Part shown: positions 36,138 to 44,178 of the stretch, one piece after another
How the letters are laid out: each line of letters begins with the position of its first letter
Position numbering within the stretch: the stretch's first letter is position 1
Source: 21-14-0-10-47-8 sp966211795
Lineage (GTDB): Bacteria > Bdellovibrionota > Bdellovibrionia > Bdellovibrionales > Bdellovibrionaceae
Length of the DNA: 64,000 nt
Assembly: GCA_966211795.1 (NCBI GenBank)
Contig: CBIHNW010000003.1
Location: 1 to 64,000, forward strand
Direction of reading: 5' to 3'
Notes under the pieces: generated by a model
What the model saw: the letters and a program-made list of their open reading frames with translations, nothing else
Databases searched by the model: none
What the model was told of the DNA's origin: nothing
Program-made: the position numbers and the translations under genes

Positions 36138-36809
36138 ATGCACTTCGGACATGAACCGATCTTTCAATGGCTTGCTCAATATGCCTACCAACCTGGTATG
36201 GTCTACTTTGGCGTCTTCGCGATGATGATCGCAAGCGGCTTCGGTTTTCCATTGCCGGAAGAAGTCACCATCATCTCGGTCGGCGTGCTTGCGTACATGG
36301 GTGCAAATCCCGAAATGTTTCCGCCTCCTTATGCTGGCGCACCAGTGATTGGCGGCTATGAAGCTGCGGTGGTGGTCTCACTCGCGGTCTTGTTGGCGGA
36401 TAATCTGGTGTTCTGGTTGGGGCGAACCTTCGGCCGAAAGATCATGAAAATCCGGCGATTCAATGGCTTCTTCGAAGGCCCGGTGATGGCGCGAATCAAC
36501 CATTTCGTGATGAAGTACGGCGTTTATGCCGCTTTCATTTTCCGCTTCACTCCTGGCATTCGTTTTCCCGCACATCTGTTCCTGGGCATGAGTCGCTTTG
36601 CGGCCCTGGCGTTTCTGATCGTCGATGGCTTGGCGGTCGTGATCAGCGTGCCCACACAAATTCTTCTGGTCTATCATTTCGGAGAACCCATCCTTGCGAC
36701 GCTGTACAAATTCAAAGTCTACGTCGGAATTTTCCTGGGACTGGTTCTTCTTTATTTCTTGATGCATCGCCTGTGGGTTCGCTTCAAAACAACGCAAGTG
36801 AAATCTTAA
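36138..36809 (+). CDS. DedA-family (SNARE-associated/VTT-domain) membrane protein
   Basis: 223 residues, about four to five hydrophobic segments. Typical family features are the N-terminal FGFPLPEE acidic motif, an internal FWLGRTFGRKIMKIRR and FRFTPGIRFPAHLFLGMSR near the C-terminal half. DedA/VTT proteins help recycle undecaprenyl phosphate or move phospholipids at the inner membrane. It is divergent from the pseudouridine synthase gene. Confidence 0.85.
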   Translation: MHFGHEPIFQWLAQYAYQPGMVYFGVFAMMIASGFGFPLPEEVTIISVGVLAYMGANPEMFPPPYAGAPVIGGYEAAVVVSLAVLLADNLVFWLGRTFGRKIMKIRRFNGFFEGPVMARINHFVMKYGVYAAFIFRFTPGIRFPAHLFLGMSRFAALAFLIVDGLAVVISVPTQILLVYHFGEPILATLYKFKVYVGIFLGLVLLYFLMHRLWVRFKTTQVKS

Positions 36810-36850
36810 AAACAGCGAGTTTGACACTGCCGATAGCCAAGCGCTTCATT

Positions 36851-36890
36851 GGCACGCTATACCAACGGTCAACATCGTGGATGGATAGGG
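36851..36890 (+). repeat. Degenerate dispersed repeat, copy A
   Basis: About 40 bp that match 42961-43000 at roughly three quarters of positions, most differences being transitions. Positions 36865-36883 (19 bp, ACGGTCAACATCGTGGATG) recur without mismatch in inverted orientation at 42912-42930. It lies between the DedA gene and the end of the gene at 36907. Confidence 0.6.
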
Positions 36891-36906
36891 TGTGCAAAGC
36901 GATGAG

Positions 36907-37947
36907 CTATGCAACGCTGGAAGACGGGTACAAGGTTTCCAAATCCAATTGGCAGCTCACGCTCAGGTGAGATTGCTGTTGTTTGGTGGGGCGGGTGGCG
37001 TCCTGCCAGAAAACTTTTTCGTAGCCTTCGATTAAGCCATAAAGCTCTTCGCGAATGCGGAACAAAAGGCCGCCGTCGGTGCCAAGCAACCAGTCCATCT
37101 GCGCGATGTACAGGGTTTCTTCGAGCTCTTCTTTTTTCATCGACGACAGAAAGCTCGCCGGCAAAGCTTCGATCAGGCAATACCCGTTGTGCGAGTATGT
37201 CTTGAACGCTTTTTCGAGCGACTCAAAGGCTGCAGGCTTCATCTGATTTTTTTGCTTTTTGAACATGTAATACAAAAGCGCATCGTTCGCGACGTATTCG
37301 CCTTTGCTTAAGTAATCGGTGATCGAGTCCACCTTGACGGCCTCGTGCGCCGGATCCTGGCTGTGGGCATTGAAATCCACGGCGACGATCGCGCGCAGAT
37401 TGAAAAGAAGCGAGTGCAGATAGTGCAGCTTCTCGACCACGGGCCGAGAAAACTGCATATTAAAGTTATACAAAAGCGGCTGAGCCATTTTGGTTTCGAG
37501 ATAATCGATCGCTTCGACCAAATGACAAAGATGATTCAGATCCACGCCCCAAGGGTGCAGCGAAGATTCAAGGGTGTCGGTGAAGTTTCGCTCGAAATAA
37601 TCCGTCAAAGATTTTGATGCGGGGCTCAGATGATTGCGCAGGGCCGCCACGCGGGGCTGCGAGCGCTCGAACAATTCGCGGTGGGGTTCTAAGGCCAACC
37701 ATGCTTCGTGACAGAAGGGGAAATTCATTTTCGGAGCCGCAAACGGATTTTTCAGATTCTGATTCAAATGCACCAAGGCCAATCCGGCCAAGGCGTCAGA
37801 AAAATAATGGAAGGGCTCTTCAGGTTGCGAGTTTTTAAATTGATCTTCCTGCCAGAATTGAATTTTCTGTGGACGCAGCACCGGACCGTTTTGCACTTTG
37901 ATGTCAAATCCAAGCCATACTTGATCTTGTGTCGATGCTTTTTTCAT
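36907..37947 (-). CDS. Hypothetical cytoplasmic protein
   Basis: 346 residues, no signal peptide or membrane segment, mostly helical. Residue patterns such as WLGFDIKV, HYFSDALAGLALVHLNQ and AIVAVDFNAHSQDPAHEAV do not match a family I know. Met 37947 is used because GAGG lies about 10 bases before it. It diverges from tatD and ends next to the dispersed repeat at 36851. Confidence 0.6.
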   Translation of the reverse strand: MKKASTQDQVWLGFDIKVQNGPVLRPQKIQFWQEDQFKNSQPEEPFHYFSDALAGLALVHLNQNLKNPFAAPKMNFPFCHEAWLALEPHRELFERSQPRVAALRNHLSPASKSLTDYFERNFTDTLESSLHPWGVDLNHLCHLVEAIDYLETKMAQPLLYNFNMQFSRPVVEKLHYLHSLLFNLRAIVAVDFNAHSQDPAHEAVKVDSITDYLSKGEYVANDALLYYMFKKQKNQMKPAAFESLEKAFKTYSHNGYCLIEALPASFLSSMKKEELEETLYIAQMDWLLGTDGGLLFRIREELYGLIEGYEKVFWQDATRPTKQQQSHLSVSCQLDLETLYPSSSVA

Positions 37948-38041
37948 CCTTGAACTCCTCGCGAATGTCATGTCAAAATCTTCGACATTAGATCGGAATT
38001 CATTCGTGAATACTCAAGTCGAGGAAAGCGGAGTTTGAATA

Positions 38042-38872
38042 TTGAAAGCTGAAAACCTGAAAACCTGGATTGATTCTCACAGCCATTTGTCGGACCCGCG
38101 GCTCGAGACCCAAGTCGAGTCTTTTATTGCGGCGGCAAAAAGTCGTGGCATCACGCGCTTTCTGCAAGGCGGGGTCGGACCCGAAGACTGGGGTCGGCAG
38201 CGAAAACTAAAAACTCATCATCCGGAAATTTTGCTGTGCTTTGGTTTGCATCCTTACTGGGTGGCGGATCACACCGAGCTTGAATGTGAAGCGGCCTTGG
38301 ACCAATTGGCGCGCGAGCTGCCACAGGCCGAAGCTTTGGGCGAGTTGGGCTTGGATCTTCGCCCCAACATCATGAAGGATTCCTTCGTTCGTCAGGTCGA
38401 TATTTTTGAAGCGCAGCTGGAGCTTGCCGACATGGCGGCAAAGCCCATCGTGCTTCATTTGGTTCAGGCCTTCCACGAAGCTGAAAAAGTTTTCGATCTT
38501 TACGGAGTACCGGCGCGCGGGGGCATGGTGCACTCTTTCAATGGCTCGGCCGTGCAAGCCGAGGCTTATCTGAAACGCGGATTTTTTCTGTCAATTGGCG
38601 GACCTGTCTGCCGTCCTGATAATAAAAAATTACATCAGGCGATCGAGATTTTGCCGCTGGAAAATATGCTGCTTGAAACAGACAGCCCCGATCAGCCCCC
38701 ACCACGTTTGAAAGGCCATTTGAATGAGCCTTCCACGCTCTGGGATGTCGCTGAAATGATTGCTAAAATCAAGGATCTCACGCCCGAGGAAATCCTTGAC
38801 ATCTCGAGCCGAAACCTCGAGAAATTGCTGCATGGAAAACAATCCGAACGTCAGTCTGAATCCGAATCCTGA
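38042..38872 (+). CDS. TatD-family metal-dependent deoxyribonuclease/hydrolase
   Basis: 276 residues. Metal-binding motifs are intact: DSHSHLSD (HxH), LGELGLD (Glu), LHLVQ (His), VHSFNG (His) and LLETDSPD (Asp). TatD-type enzymes are 3'-5' DNases or act on D-amino acyl substrates. Translation starts at TTG 38042: the codon two before it in frame is TGA, so no upstream start exists. The last residues (QSESES) are encoded by a period-6 repeat that also lies in the tcdA gene, which starts 41 bp before this stop. Confidence 0.85.
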   Translation: MKAENLKTWIDSHSHLSDPRLETQVESFIAAAKSRGITRFLQGGVGPEDWGRQRKLKTHHPEILLCFGLHPYWVADHTELECEAALDQLARELPQAEALGELGLDLRPNIMKDSFVRQVDIFEAQLELADMAAKPIVLHLVQAFHEAEKVFDLYGVPARGGMVHSFNGSAVQAEAYLKRGFFLSIGGPVCRPDNKKLHQAIEILPLENMLLETDSPDQPPPRLKGHLNEPSTLWDVAEMIAKIKDLTPEEILDISSRNLEKLLHGKQSERQSESES

Positions 38873-39773
38873 TTCGAATTCCAATTTTGATTCTGTCACG
38901 CAACAGCCGCGTGAAAACAAGTACGTCATGCATCGCCGTTTTGATCGCATGGGTCGCCTTGTCGGGGATGCGGCGATGGAAAAATTATTCAACACTCACG
39001 TGATCGTCATGGGTTTGGGCGGAGTTGGCTCTTGGGCGGCCGAAAGCTTGGCGCGATCCGGAGTGGGTCGCTTGACGATCGTCGACTTTGATGAAATTTG
39101 CATTACCAACGCCAACCGCCAGCTGCACGCTTTGCAGGGCTTGGTCGGCAAAAAGAAAGCGGCGGTGATGGCCGAGCGTCTGCGCAAAATCAATCCGCAA
39201 GCGCAGATCAAAGAACACATTCTGTTTTACAACGAAGAAAATTCGGCGACCATCTTGGCGGAAAAGCCGGACTTTGTGATCGATGCCATCGATAATCTCA
39301 CGGCTAAATGCCATTTGCTCGCGACTTGCCGCAAGCTTGGCATTCCGGTCATTACTTCGGCCGGCGCGGCGGCGCGCTTGGATCCTTTGGCGGTTGAACT
39401 GAAAGATCTCGCGGAAACTCACACCGATCCCTTGGCGCATCAGGTGAGAAAGATTCTGCGTTCACGTCACGAATTTCCGCGCGAGGGAAAGTTTGATATT
39501 CCCTGCGTTTTCTCGACCGAGATCCCGATGATGCCCGAAGAGCTGCATTACGATCAGGGCAAAGGATTTCAGTGCGTCTGTCCGCAAGGTCAGAACAATC
39601 TGCATTCCTGCGACAAGCGAAATCGCATTTACGGAACGGCCAGCTTCGTGACCGGAAACTTTGGTTTGGTGATGGCTTCATGGGTGGTGCGACAGGCGCT
39701 TGAACCCATCTTAAAAATCAAATCAGTGCCTCCGCCATCAGAAGCGGAAGCCGAGACAGGATCCATTCAATGA
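38832..39773 (+). CDS. tcdA: tRNA threonylcarbamoyladenosine dehydratase (E1-like)
   Basis: 313 residues. Rossmann motif VMGLGGVGSWAAESLARSG, then DFDEICITNANRQLHAL, VIDAIDNLTAK and a C-terminal GTASFVTGNFGLVMA. TcdA activates and cyclises t6A37 of ANN-decoding tRNAs to ct6A. An insertion with CVCPQ...HSC (about residues 250-265) may bind metal. Start 38832 gives a low-complexity Asn/Pro/Ser leader encoded by hexamer repeats and overlaps tatD by 41 bp; ATG 38928, just before MHRRFDRMGR, would avoid this leader and is a credible alternative. Confidence 0.85.
   Translation: MENNPNVSLNPNPDSNSNFDSVTQQPRENKYVMHRRFDRMGRLVGDAAMEKLFNTHVIVMGLGGVGSWAAESLARSGVGRLTIVDFDEICITNANRQLHALQGLVGKKKAAVMAERLRKINPQAQIKEHILFYNEENSATILAEKPDFVIDAIDNLTAKCHLLATCRKLGIPVITSAGAAARLDPLAVELKDLAETHTDPLAHQVRKILRSRHEFPREGKFDIPCVFSTEIPMMPEELHYDQGKGFQCVCPQGQNNLHSCDKRNRIYGTASFVTGNFGLVMASWVVRQALEPILKIKSVPPPSEAEAETGSIQ
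38857..38892. repeat. Degenerate hexanucleotide repeat in the tatD/tcdA overlap
   Basis: Six consecutive hexamers that mostly fit NNAATY or NNGATT (TGAATC, CGAATC, CTGATT, CGAATT, CCAATT, TTGATT). Part is read in two frames: SESES at the end of TatD and an N-P/N-S dipeptide run in TcdA. It is related in pattern to the intergenic tract at 7765-7800. Confidence 0.6.
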
Positions 39774-39892
39774 GTATCGTTTTATTCTTCGGTTTAACAA
39801 GTTTTGTCGTGCTCTTTGGTCTTGGCTTCAGTGCGGTTGTGATTCGACATCATTGGAAGCAATATCGGCTTGCGAAAAAGCAGAAGACCTAG
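39770..39892 (+). CDS. Small single-pass membrane protein (40 residues)
   Basis: ATG 39770 overlaps the TGA of tcdA by 4 bp, the arrangement used for coupled translation elsewhere in this window. The 40-residue product has a hydrophobic segment (IVLFFGLTSFVVLFGLGFSA) followed by a basic tail RHHWKQYRLAKKQKT, as expected for a single-span inner-membrane protein with cytoplasmic C-terminus. No family is recognised. The hydrophobic and basic composition and the start overlap support expression; there is no direct proof. Confidence 0.6.
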   Translation: MSIVLFFGLTSFVVLFGLGFSAVVIRHHWKQYRLAKKQKT

Positions 39893-39947
39893 ACCATCCG
39901 TTTAGACTTTCTTTACCTTCCTGGACCTTTTGCCTACTCTAAGGGGC

Positions 39948-41015
39948 ATGGATAGATCCAATTTGATGACCACGGTTCTTTCAAGCCTTCCGAAACCCCT
40001 TGTTGAAAACGGGTTGTATGGATTTGAGCTGGCACGCTCGTTGGCGTACCTTTCACAAAGTTTGATGCTCATGGCGGTGAACGAAAATGCCCGGGCCCGT
40101 CAGCCAGAATTTAGCGGCAATATCAGACGTTTGGTCCGAGATCTTTCCAGATTGCTCAAACAAGATGCCCAGAATATTGCGCAAGGAATTTATCCTGCCG
40201 AAGTTTTGAAAACCGAAACGGCGGGCGAGTTTTTAAAGCGAATGCCGGTCATCCTTTTTGATTCGATCGCCATTCAAAAGCGCCGACTGTCCAGCCGGGC
40301 GCACGAGTTTGATCTCGAAGCTCGCGAATATCTGCGTGATGTGCCCGATTACTTTCAACGCAACTATCACTTTCAAACTGGCGGCTATCTCACGAAAAAG
40401 AGTGCGGATCTTTACGAGCACCAGGTTGAAATTTTATTCTCGGGCGCGGCCGATGCCATGCGACGATTGATTCTGCCAATGATGAAGGCGCATTTTCCTT
40501 ACACGCAAGGCGAGGGCCTGCATTTTCTCGAAGTGGCGGCGGGAACGGGGCGATTGACCCGTTTCGTGAAATTGGTTTTCCCGAAAGCGAAGATCACGGT
40601 GATGGATGTGTCACATCCTTACCTGAAAAAAGCGCAGCAGAACCTGGCCGAATTTGAACGATTGGATTTCGTGCAGGCCGATGCGGCCCACCTGCCTTTC
40701 AAAGACCAGCAATTCGACGCCATTTTTTCCTGCTTTTTATTTCACGAGCTGCCGCTGAGCGAGCGCAAGCTTGTCCTGCAGGAAGGCTATCGGACACTCA
40801 AGCCGGGTGGTTTTTACGGTCTGGTGGATTCGGTGCAAAGCGAAGACAAAAAAGATTTCGAGTGGGCCCTGAAACAATTCCCTGTCGATTTTCATGAGCC
40901 ATTCTATAAGAATTATCTGCAAAACCCGGTCGAGGGGCTGTTAAAAGCCGCCGATTTCCACGACGTGCGCACCGACATCGGATTTTTCTCGAAAGCCGTC
41001 GGCGCCCGCAAATAA
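39948..41015 (+). CDS. Class I SAM-dependent methyltransferase
   Basis: 355 residues. The N-terminal half (about 1-170) is helical and unfamiliar. The C-terminal half is a methyltransferase_11-type domain: FLEVAAGTGRLTRFV (motif I), TVMDVSHPYLKKA, DFVQADAAHLPFKD and FSCFLFHELP, then GYRTLKPGG. The substrate is unknown. The start is uncertain: AAGGGG sits only one base before ATG 39948 and 19 before the Met at 39966, and an in-frame TTG lies at 39930. Confidence 0.75.
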   Translation: MDRSNLMTTVLSSLPKPLVENGLYGFELARSLAYLSQSLMLMAVNENARARQPEFSGNIRRLVRDLSRLLKQDAQNIAQGIYPAEVLKTETAGEFLKRMPVILFDSIAIQKRRLSSRAHEFDLEAREYLRDVPDYFQRNYHFQTGGYLTKKSADLYEHQVEILFSGAADAMRRLILPMMKAHFPYTQGEGLHFLEVAAGTGRLTRFVKLVFPKAKITVMDVSHPYLKKAQQNLAEFERLDFVQADAAHLPFKDQQFDAIFSCFLFHELPLSERKLVLQEGYRTLKPGGFYGLVDSVQSEDKKDFEWALKQFPVDFHEPFYKNYLQNPVEGLLKAADFHDVRTDIGFFSKAVGARK

Positions 41016-41295
41016 CCACAAAACGCCCCAGATTCATTGGTGCCGAGCTCAGACGATCCGTTCGGTTTCGGCACTTCGACAAAGCTTTCGAGAATCCCTC
41101 CGCCAAAGCCTCGGCAACGGCTAATTCAGACGTTCTGGATTCCGGAAAACGGCGGCCTTGCGATCAATAAATTTCTTGCAAAGAGCCCCCGGCGTCCATT
41201 ACCTTAAGCGCCTTCCAATATGCCATAGACGAGGCCATCGTCTGCTTTAAGACCCGCGCTTCAAAAAGACGCGGATACCAATGAGGAAAATCGAA
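41016..41295. other. Structured intergenic leader upstream of the DHS-like gene
   Basis: About 280 bases without a gene. Short perfect stems occur near the end: AGACGA-GGCCA-TCGTCT and CCGCG...CGCGG close to the start of the next gene. These might form an mRNA leader structure, but I cannot match it to a known riboswitch class. Confidence 0.35.
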
Positions 41296-42279
41296 ATGAA
41301 CAACACAAACGGAGTCATTTCTAAATTTATCGACCATCATTATCGCCACTTCAATGCGGCAGCGATGAAGGATGCGGCTGTGGCTTACAAAACTCACCTG
41401 GATAAGGGCGGTCAAATGCTCATCACTCTGGCTGGAGCGATGAGCTCGGCCGAACTGGGTTTGTCATTGGCGGAAATGATCCGTCAGGACAAGGTGCACG
41501 CGATCTCTTGCACCGGCGCCAACCTGGAAGAAGACGTTTACAACTTGGTGGCCCACTCTCACTATGTGCGCATCCCGAACTATCGTGACTTGACTCCCGA
41601 AGATGAGCAAAAACTTTTGGATCGTCACCTGAACCGTGTGACCGACACCTGCATTCCGGAAGAAGAAGCCATTCGTCGCATTGAAGATGCGATCTTGGAT
41701 GTGTGGCAGGAAGCGGAAGCAAAGGGTGAATCTTATTTGCCGCACGAATATTTCTACAAAATTTTGCTGAACGGCTCGTTGAAAAAATATTACGAAATCG
41801 ATCCAAAAAATTCTTGGCTTTTGGCTGCAGCGGAAAAAAATCTGCCGATGGTTGTTCCGGGTTGGGAAGACTCGACGACTGGTAATATCTTTGCCGGCTG
41901 CCTGATCAAAGGCGAACTGAAAAAAGCGACAACCATGAAGTCCGGCATTCAGTACATGACCTCATGGGCTGAATGGTACATGTCTGCTTCGAAAAAAGCC
42001 GACATTGGCTTCTTCCAAATCGGTGGTGGTATCGCCGGTGACTTCCCAATTTGCGTGGTGCCGATGCTTCACCAAGATTTGGGCTACACCGACGTGAAAT
42101 GCTGGAAGTACTTCTGCCAGATTTCAGACTCGACGACTTCTTTCGGCTCGTATTCAGGCGCGGTTCCAAACGAGAAAATCACCTGGGGCAAGCTTGAAAT
42201 CGACACGCCAAAATTCATCGTTGAATCCGATGCGACCATCGTGGCGCCATTGATGTTCGCCTACATTTTGGGTTGGTAA
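41296..42279 (+). CDS. Deoxyhypusine synthase-like protein
   Basis: 327 residues of the deoxyhypusine/homospermidine-synthase family. Segments such as LAGAMSSAELGLSLAEMI, SCTGANLEEDVYN, GNIFAG and QIGGGIAGDFPI match the NAD- and spermidine-binding regions. Lys299 in ITWGKLEID corresponds to the catalytic Lys of eukaryotic DHS (SWGKI). Eukaryotic DHS modifies eIF5A, which bacteria lack, so this may make homospermidine or act on another substrate. ATG 41296 is chosen because AGGA lies about 10 bases before it; an upstream Met is at 41281. Confidence 0.85.
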   Translation: MNNTNGVISKFIDHHYRHFNAAAMKDAAVAYKTHLDKGGQMLITLAGAMSSAELGLSLAEMIRQDKVHAISCTGANLEEDVYNLVAHSHYVRIPNYRDLTPEDEQKLLDRHLNRVTDTCIPEEEAIRRIEDAILDVWQEAEAKGESYLPHEYFYKILLNGSLKKYYEIDPKNSWLLAAAEKNLPMVVPGWEDSTTGNIFAGCLIKGELKKATTMKSGIQYMTSWAEWYMSASKKADIGFFQIGGGIAGDFPICVVPMLHQDLGYTDVKCWKYFCQISDSTTSFGSYSGAVPNEKITWGKLEIDTPKFIVESDATIVAPLMFAYILGW

Positions 42280-42292
42280 GTCGGTCTCCAGT

Positions 42293-42319
42293 CAGTGCCG
42301 AGCATAAGGCTTGGCACTG
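42293..42319 (+). terminator. Hairpin after the DHS-like gene
   Basis: An 11-bp stem (42293-42303 with 42309-42319, one G-U) around a five-base loop, 14 bases after the stop codon. No T-run follows, so it may be a Rho-linked or stabilising hairpin rather than an intrinsic terminator. Confidence 0.5.
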
Positions 42320-42419
42320 ATTAAGCTCAGTGCTTTGAGTAGGCCGAGCGCGCGAGCGTGTCGCTGGCATGAGCGTGTTGGTAGCTTGAGTTTGTCGATT
42401 GTAAACTGAAGGAGGATTT

Positions 42420-42827
42420 ATGGTTGAAATGACAGGTGTCTATCTCGGCGAAAAGCACTGCGAGACGACTCATGGTCCTTCGGGGACTAAGCTTTCGACC
42501 GATGCTCCAAAAGACAATGCCGGCAAAGGCGAATCGTTCTCGCCGACAGACTTGGTGGGTGTGGCACTCGCTACCTGCATTCTCACGACGATGGCCATCG
42601 TGGCCGAACGAGACGGGGTGGATCTCAAGGGATCCACTTATCGCGTGACCAAAGAAATGTCCGCCAATCCCCGAAAGATCGAGCGGCTGGCGGTGTACCT
42701 AAAGCTACCGGCGAAAACGTCGGATCACGACCGCAAAAAATTAGAACACGTGGCGATGACCTGTCCGGTGCACCGAAGCCTGCACCCCGACGTGCAGCTG
42801 CCAATCGTTTTCGAGTGGACTCTTTAA
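42420..42827 (+). CDS. OsmC/Ohr-family peroxidase-like protein
   Basis: 135 residues. Both redox cysteines of the family are present: ALATCILTTMA (peroxidatic) and AMTCPVHRSLHPDV (resolving). OsmC/YhfA-type enzymes reduce organic hydroperoxides in the cytoplasm. A strong AAGGAGGA precedes the ATG by 6 bases, so the start is secure. It lies 140 bp after the DHS-like gene, with a hairpin between, so it is likely transcribed separately. Confidence 0.85.
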   Translation: MVEMTGVYLGEKHCETTHGPSGTKLSTDAPKDNAGKGESFSPTDLVGVALATCILTTMAIVAERDGVDLKGSTYRVTKEMSANPRKIERLAVYLKLPAKTSDHDRKKLEHVAMTCPVHRSLHPDVQLPIVFEWTL

Positions 42828-42907
42828 AAGCCGCTTTCTCAATTTAAAATCTATCTCGACACTGATTGAATGCATGATCGCTGGATTGCGACCTCATTGC
42901 CCATTCG

Positions 42908-43000
42908 CACTCATCCACGATGTTGACCGTCGGGACGGCGCAATGTCTTGAATCCAAGATAGCATGCCATACCGACGGCAAAGATCATGGATGGGTGAGA
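42908..43000. repeat. Imperfect inverted repeat built from copies C and B of a dispersed element
   Basis: The left arm (42908-42937, complement) and right arm (42971-43000) are related copies of the element at 36851, in opposite orientation, so the region can fold into a long imperfect hairpin with a loop of about 35 nt. The left arm shares 19 bp exactly (42912-42930) with 36865-36883. The right arm runs into the TGAGA tract. Confidence 0.55.
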
Positions 43001-43020
43001 TGAGATGAGATGAGATGAGA
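42996..43020. repeat. TGAGA pentanucleotide microsatellite (x5)
   Basis: Five perfect tandem copies of TGAGA directly after copy B of the dispersed element. It is intergenic, so length change would not shift a reading frame. It lies 76 bp from the 3' end of the protease gene. Confidence 0.75.
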
Positions 43021-43040
43021 ATTGCAAAGTGCGAAGAAGA

Positions 43041-43074
43041 AAAAAGGCTTGGAAGAAATCCTCCAAGCCTTTTT
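43041..43074. terminator. Bidirectional intrinsic terminator
   Basis: A perfect 13-bp stem (43041-43053 with 43062-43074) with an eight-base loop. On the plus strand it ends in five T; on the minus strand the flanking A-run also gives T. It can end both the osmC transcript and the papain-like protease transcript that converge here. Confidence 0.85.
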
Positions 43075-43095
43075 GTTGATCGGGTCGATCAAAAA

Positions 43096-44040
43096 TTATT
43101 TCAAATCAAAATACAGAGCGTCGGTTGCAACAGCGTTGCAGCGTTGGCCTTTTTTGTCGGTGGCCTTGGTGGTGATGTAACCCTTGTCACCCCATGATGT
43201 TCCCCAAGAATTGCGGATGATCCAAGTTCCCACTCCGGGTGGCAAGTTTCCGTTCGCATCAAACTGGCAGGTACCTGAAGCATCGACCGCGGACTCGCAG
43301 TCGTAACCTTCGATCACCACCATGTGATTGAGTTCGCTCTCGGTCATGTTGCTGCTGCAGCCGTTGTAAACGCCGCTGCCATACATTTGCCAGCGGAAAT
43401 CAACTGCGACATCGGTGGAAACCGGTTGGTGCAAGACGCCGACCACGTAAGCGATATCACGAAATGAAGGAGCGGGAATTTCCGGGTGGGCTCCTAAATC
43501 TGAACCCAAGATTTTGTACGAAACGCTGGAAGCCAAAACGGGTTTCTCTTGGCACTGGCCCTGTGCCGCCGTGTACGCGCCATCGGAACCATAAGCGGGG
43601 GCGCCCAAAGGATTCACCAACATATCAGCAGCTGGAAAGTCTCCACCGTTGCAGCCATCCATGGTTTTTGCGCAGTTCAAAAGATAATTGAAAGACAATC
43701 GACCTGGATCTTGTCCAGCGCCCGTCATCCAAGATCCACGCAGAGTGCTGGTCAATGCAAAATCCCAGCAACTGCCGCACGAGCCTTGATCTTCAACGGG
43801 ACCCGCTTTCGCGCGCAGTGAGAACTTCCCCGGAACGGGCGTGACGTCGACGAAGGATTGGCGGCGAGCGCTCTTTAAAAATTCGCGGCTCGCTTCAGTG
43901 CGCTGCAGGCCCATGGCGTGCGGAGCCGAGTAGCTGCGAGTCGTGTAGGTCGCCGCTTCTGTTGAGTTGGCCATCGCGTGAGAGCTCAAGCACAAAGCCA
44001 AAAAGGTCGCCGGCCAAACGGCGCGGGTGGTGTTTTTCAT
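43096..44040 (-). CDS. Secreted papain-like (C1 family) cysteine protease
   Basis: 314 residues. Signal peptide ending near HAMA|NS. Catalytic residues are present: QGSCGSCWDF (Cys91, with the oxyanion Gln), LNHMVVIEGY (His) and IIRNSWGTSWGDKGY (Asn). An NGG-type segment GCNGGDFPA is also conserved. Only a short propeptide (about 25-75) precedes the catalytic domain. C1 proteases are uncommon in free-living bacteria but fit a predator that degrades prey protein (inference). ATG 44040 is preferred to a more upstream Met because AAGGA precedes it and the signal peptide starts there. Confidence 0.85.
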   Translation of the reverse strand: MKNTTRAVWPATFLALCLSSHAMANSTEAATYTTRSYSAPHAMGLQRTEASREFLKSARRQSFVDVTPVPGKFSLRAKAGPVEDQGSCGSCWDFALTSTLRGSWMTGAGQDPGRLSFNYLLNCAKTMDGCNGGDFPAADMLVNPLGAPAYGSDGAYTAAQGQCQEKPVLASSVSYKILGSDLGAHPEIPAPSFRDIAYVVGVLHQPVSTDVAVDFRWQMYGSGVYNGCSSNMTESELNHMVVIEGYDCESAVDASGTCQFDANGNLPPGVGTWIIRNSWGTSWGDKGYITTKATDKKGQRCNAVATDALYFDLK

Positions 44041-44178
44041 GGATTCGTTCCTTTCAAGATTGCGACGACGGCATCCTGCTGTCGTCTGACAATATTTTAA
44101 AAGGAGTAGAGTAAAAACGGTAATAGACTGGACCGAATGTAGACCTTGATCCACGTCCAGTCTGGCAAAGACTGCCGA

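Noticed and set aside
38042..38872. Signs of horizontal transfer or an insertion sequence around tatD
   Set aside because: The hexamer tract is a simple repeat; there is no transposase, target duplication or terminal inverted repeat.
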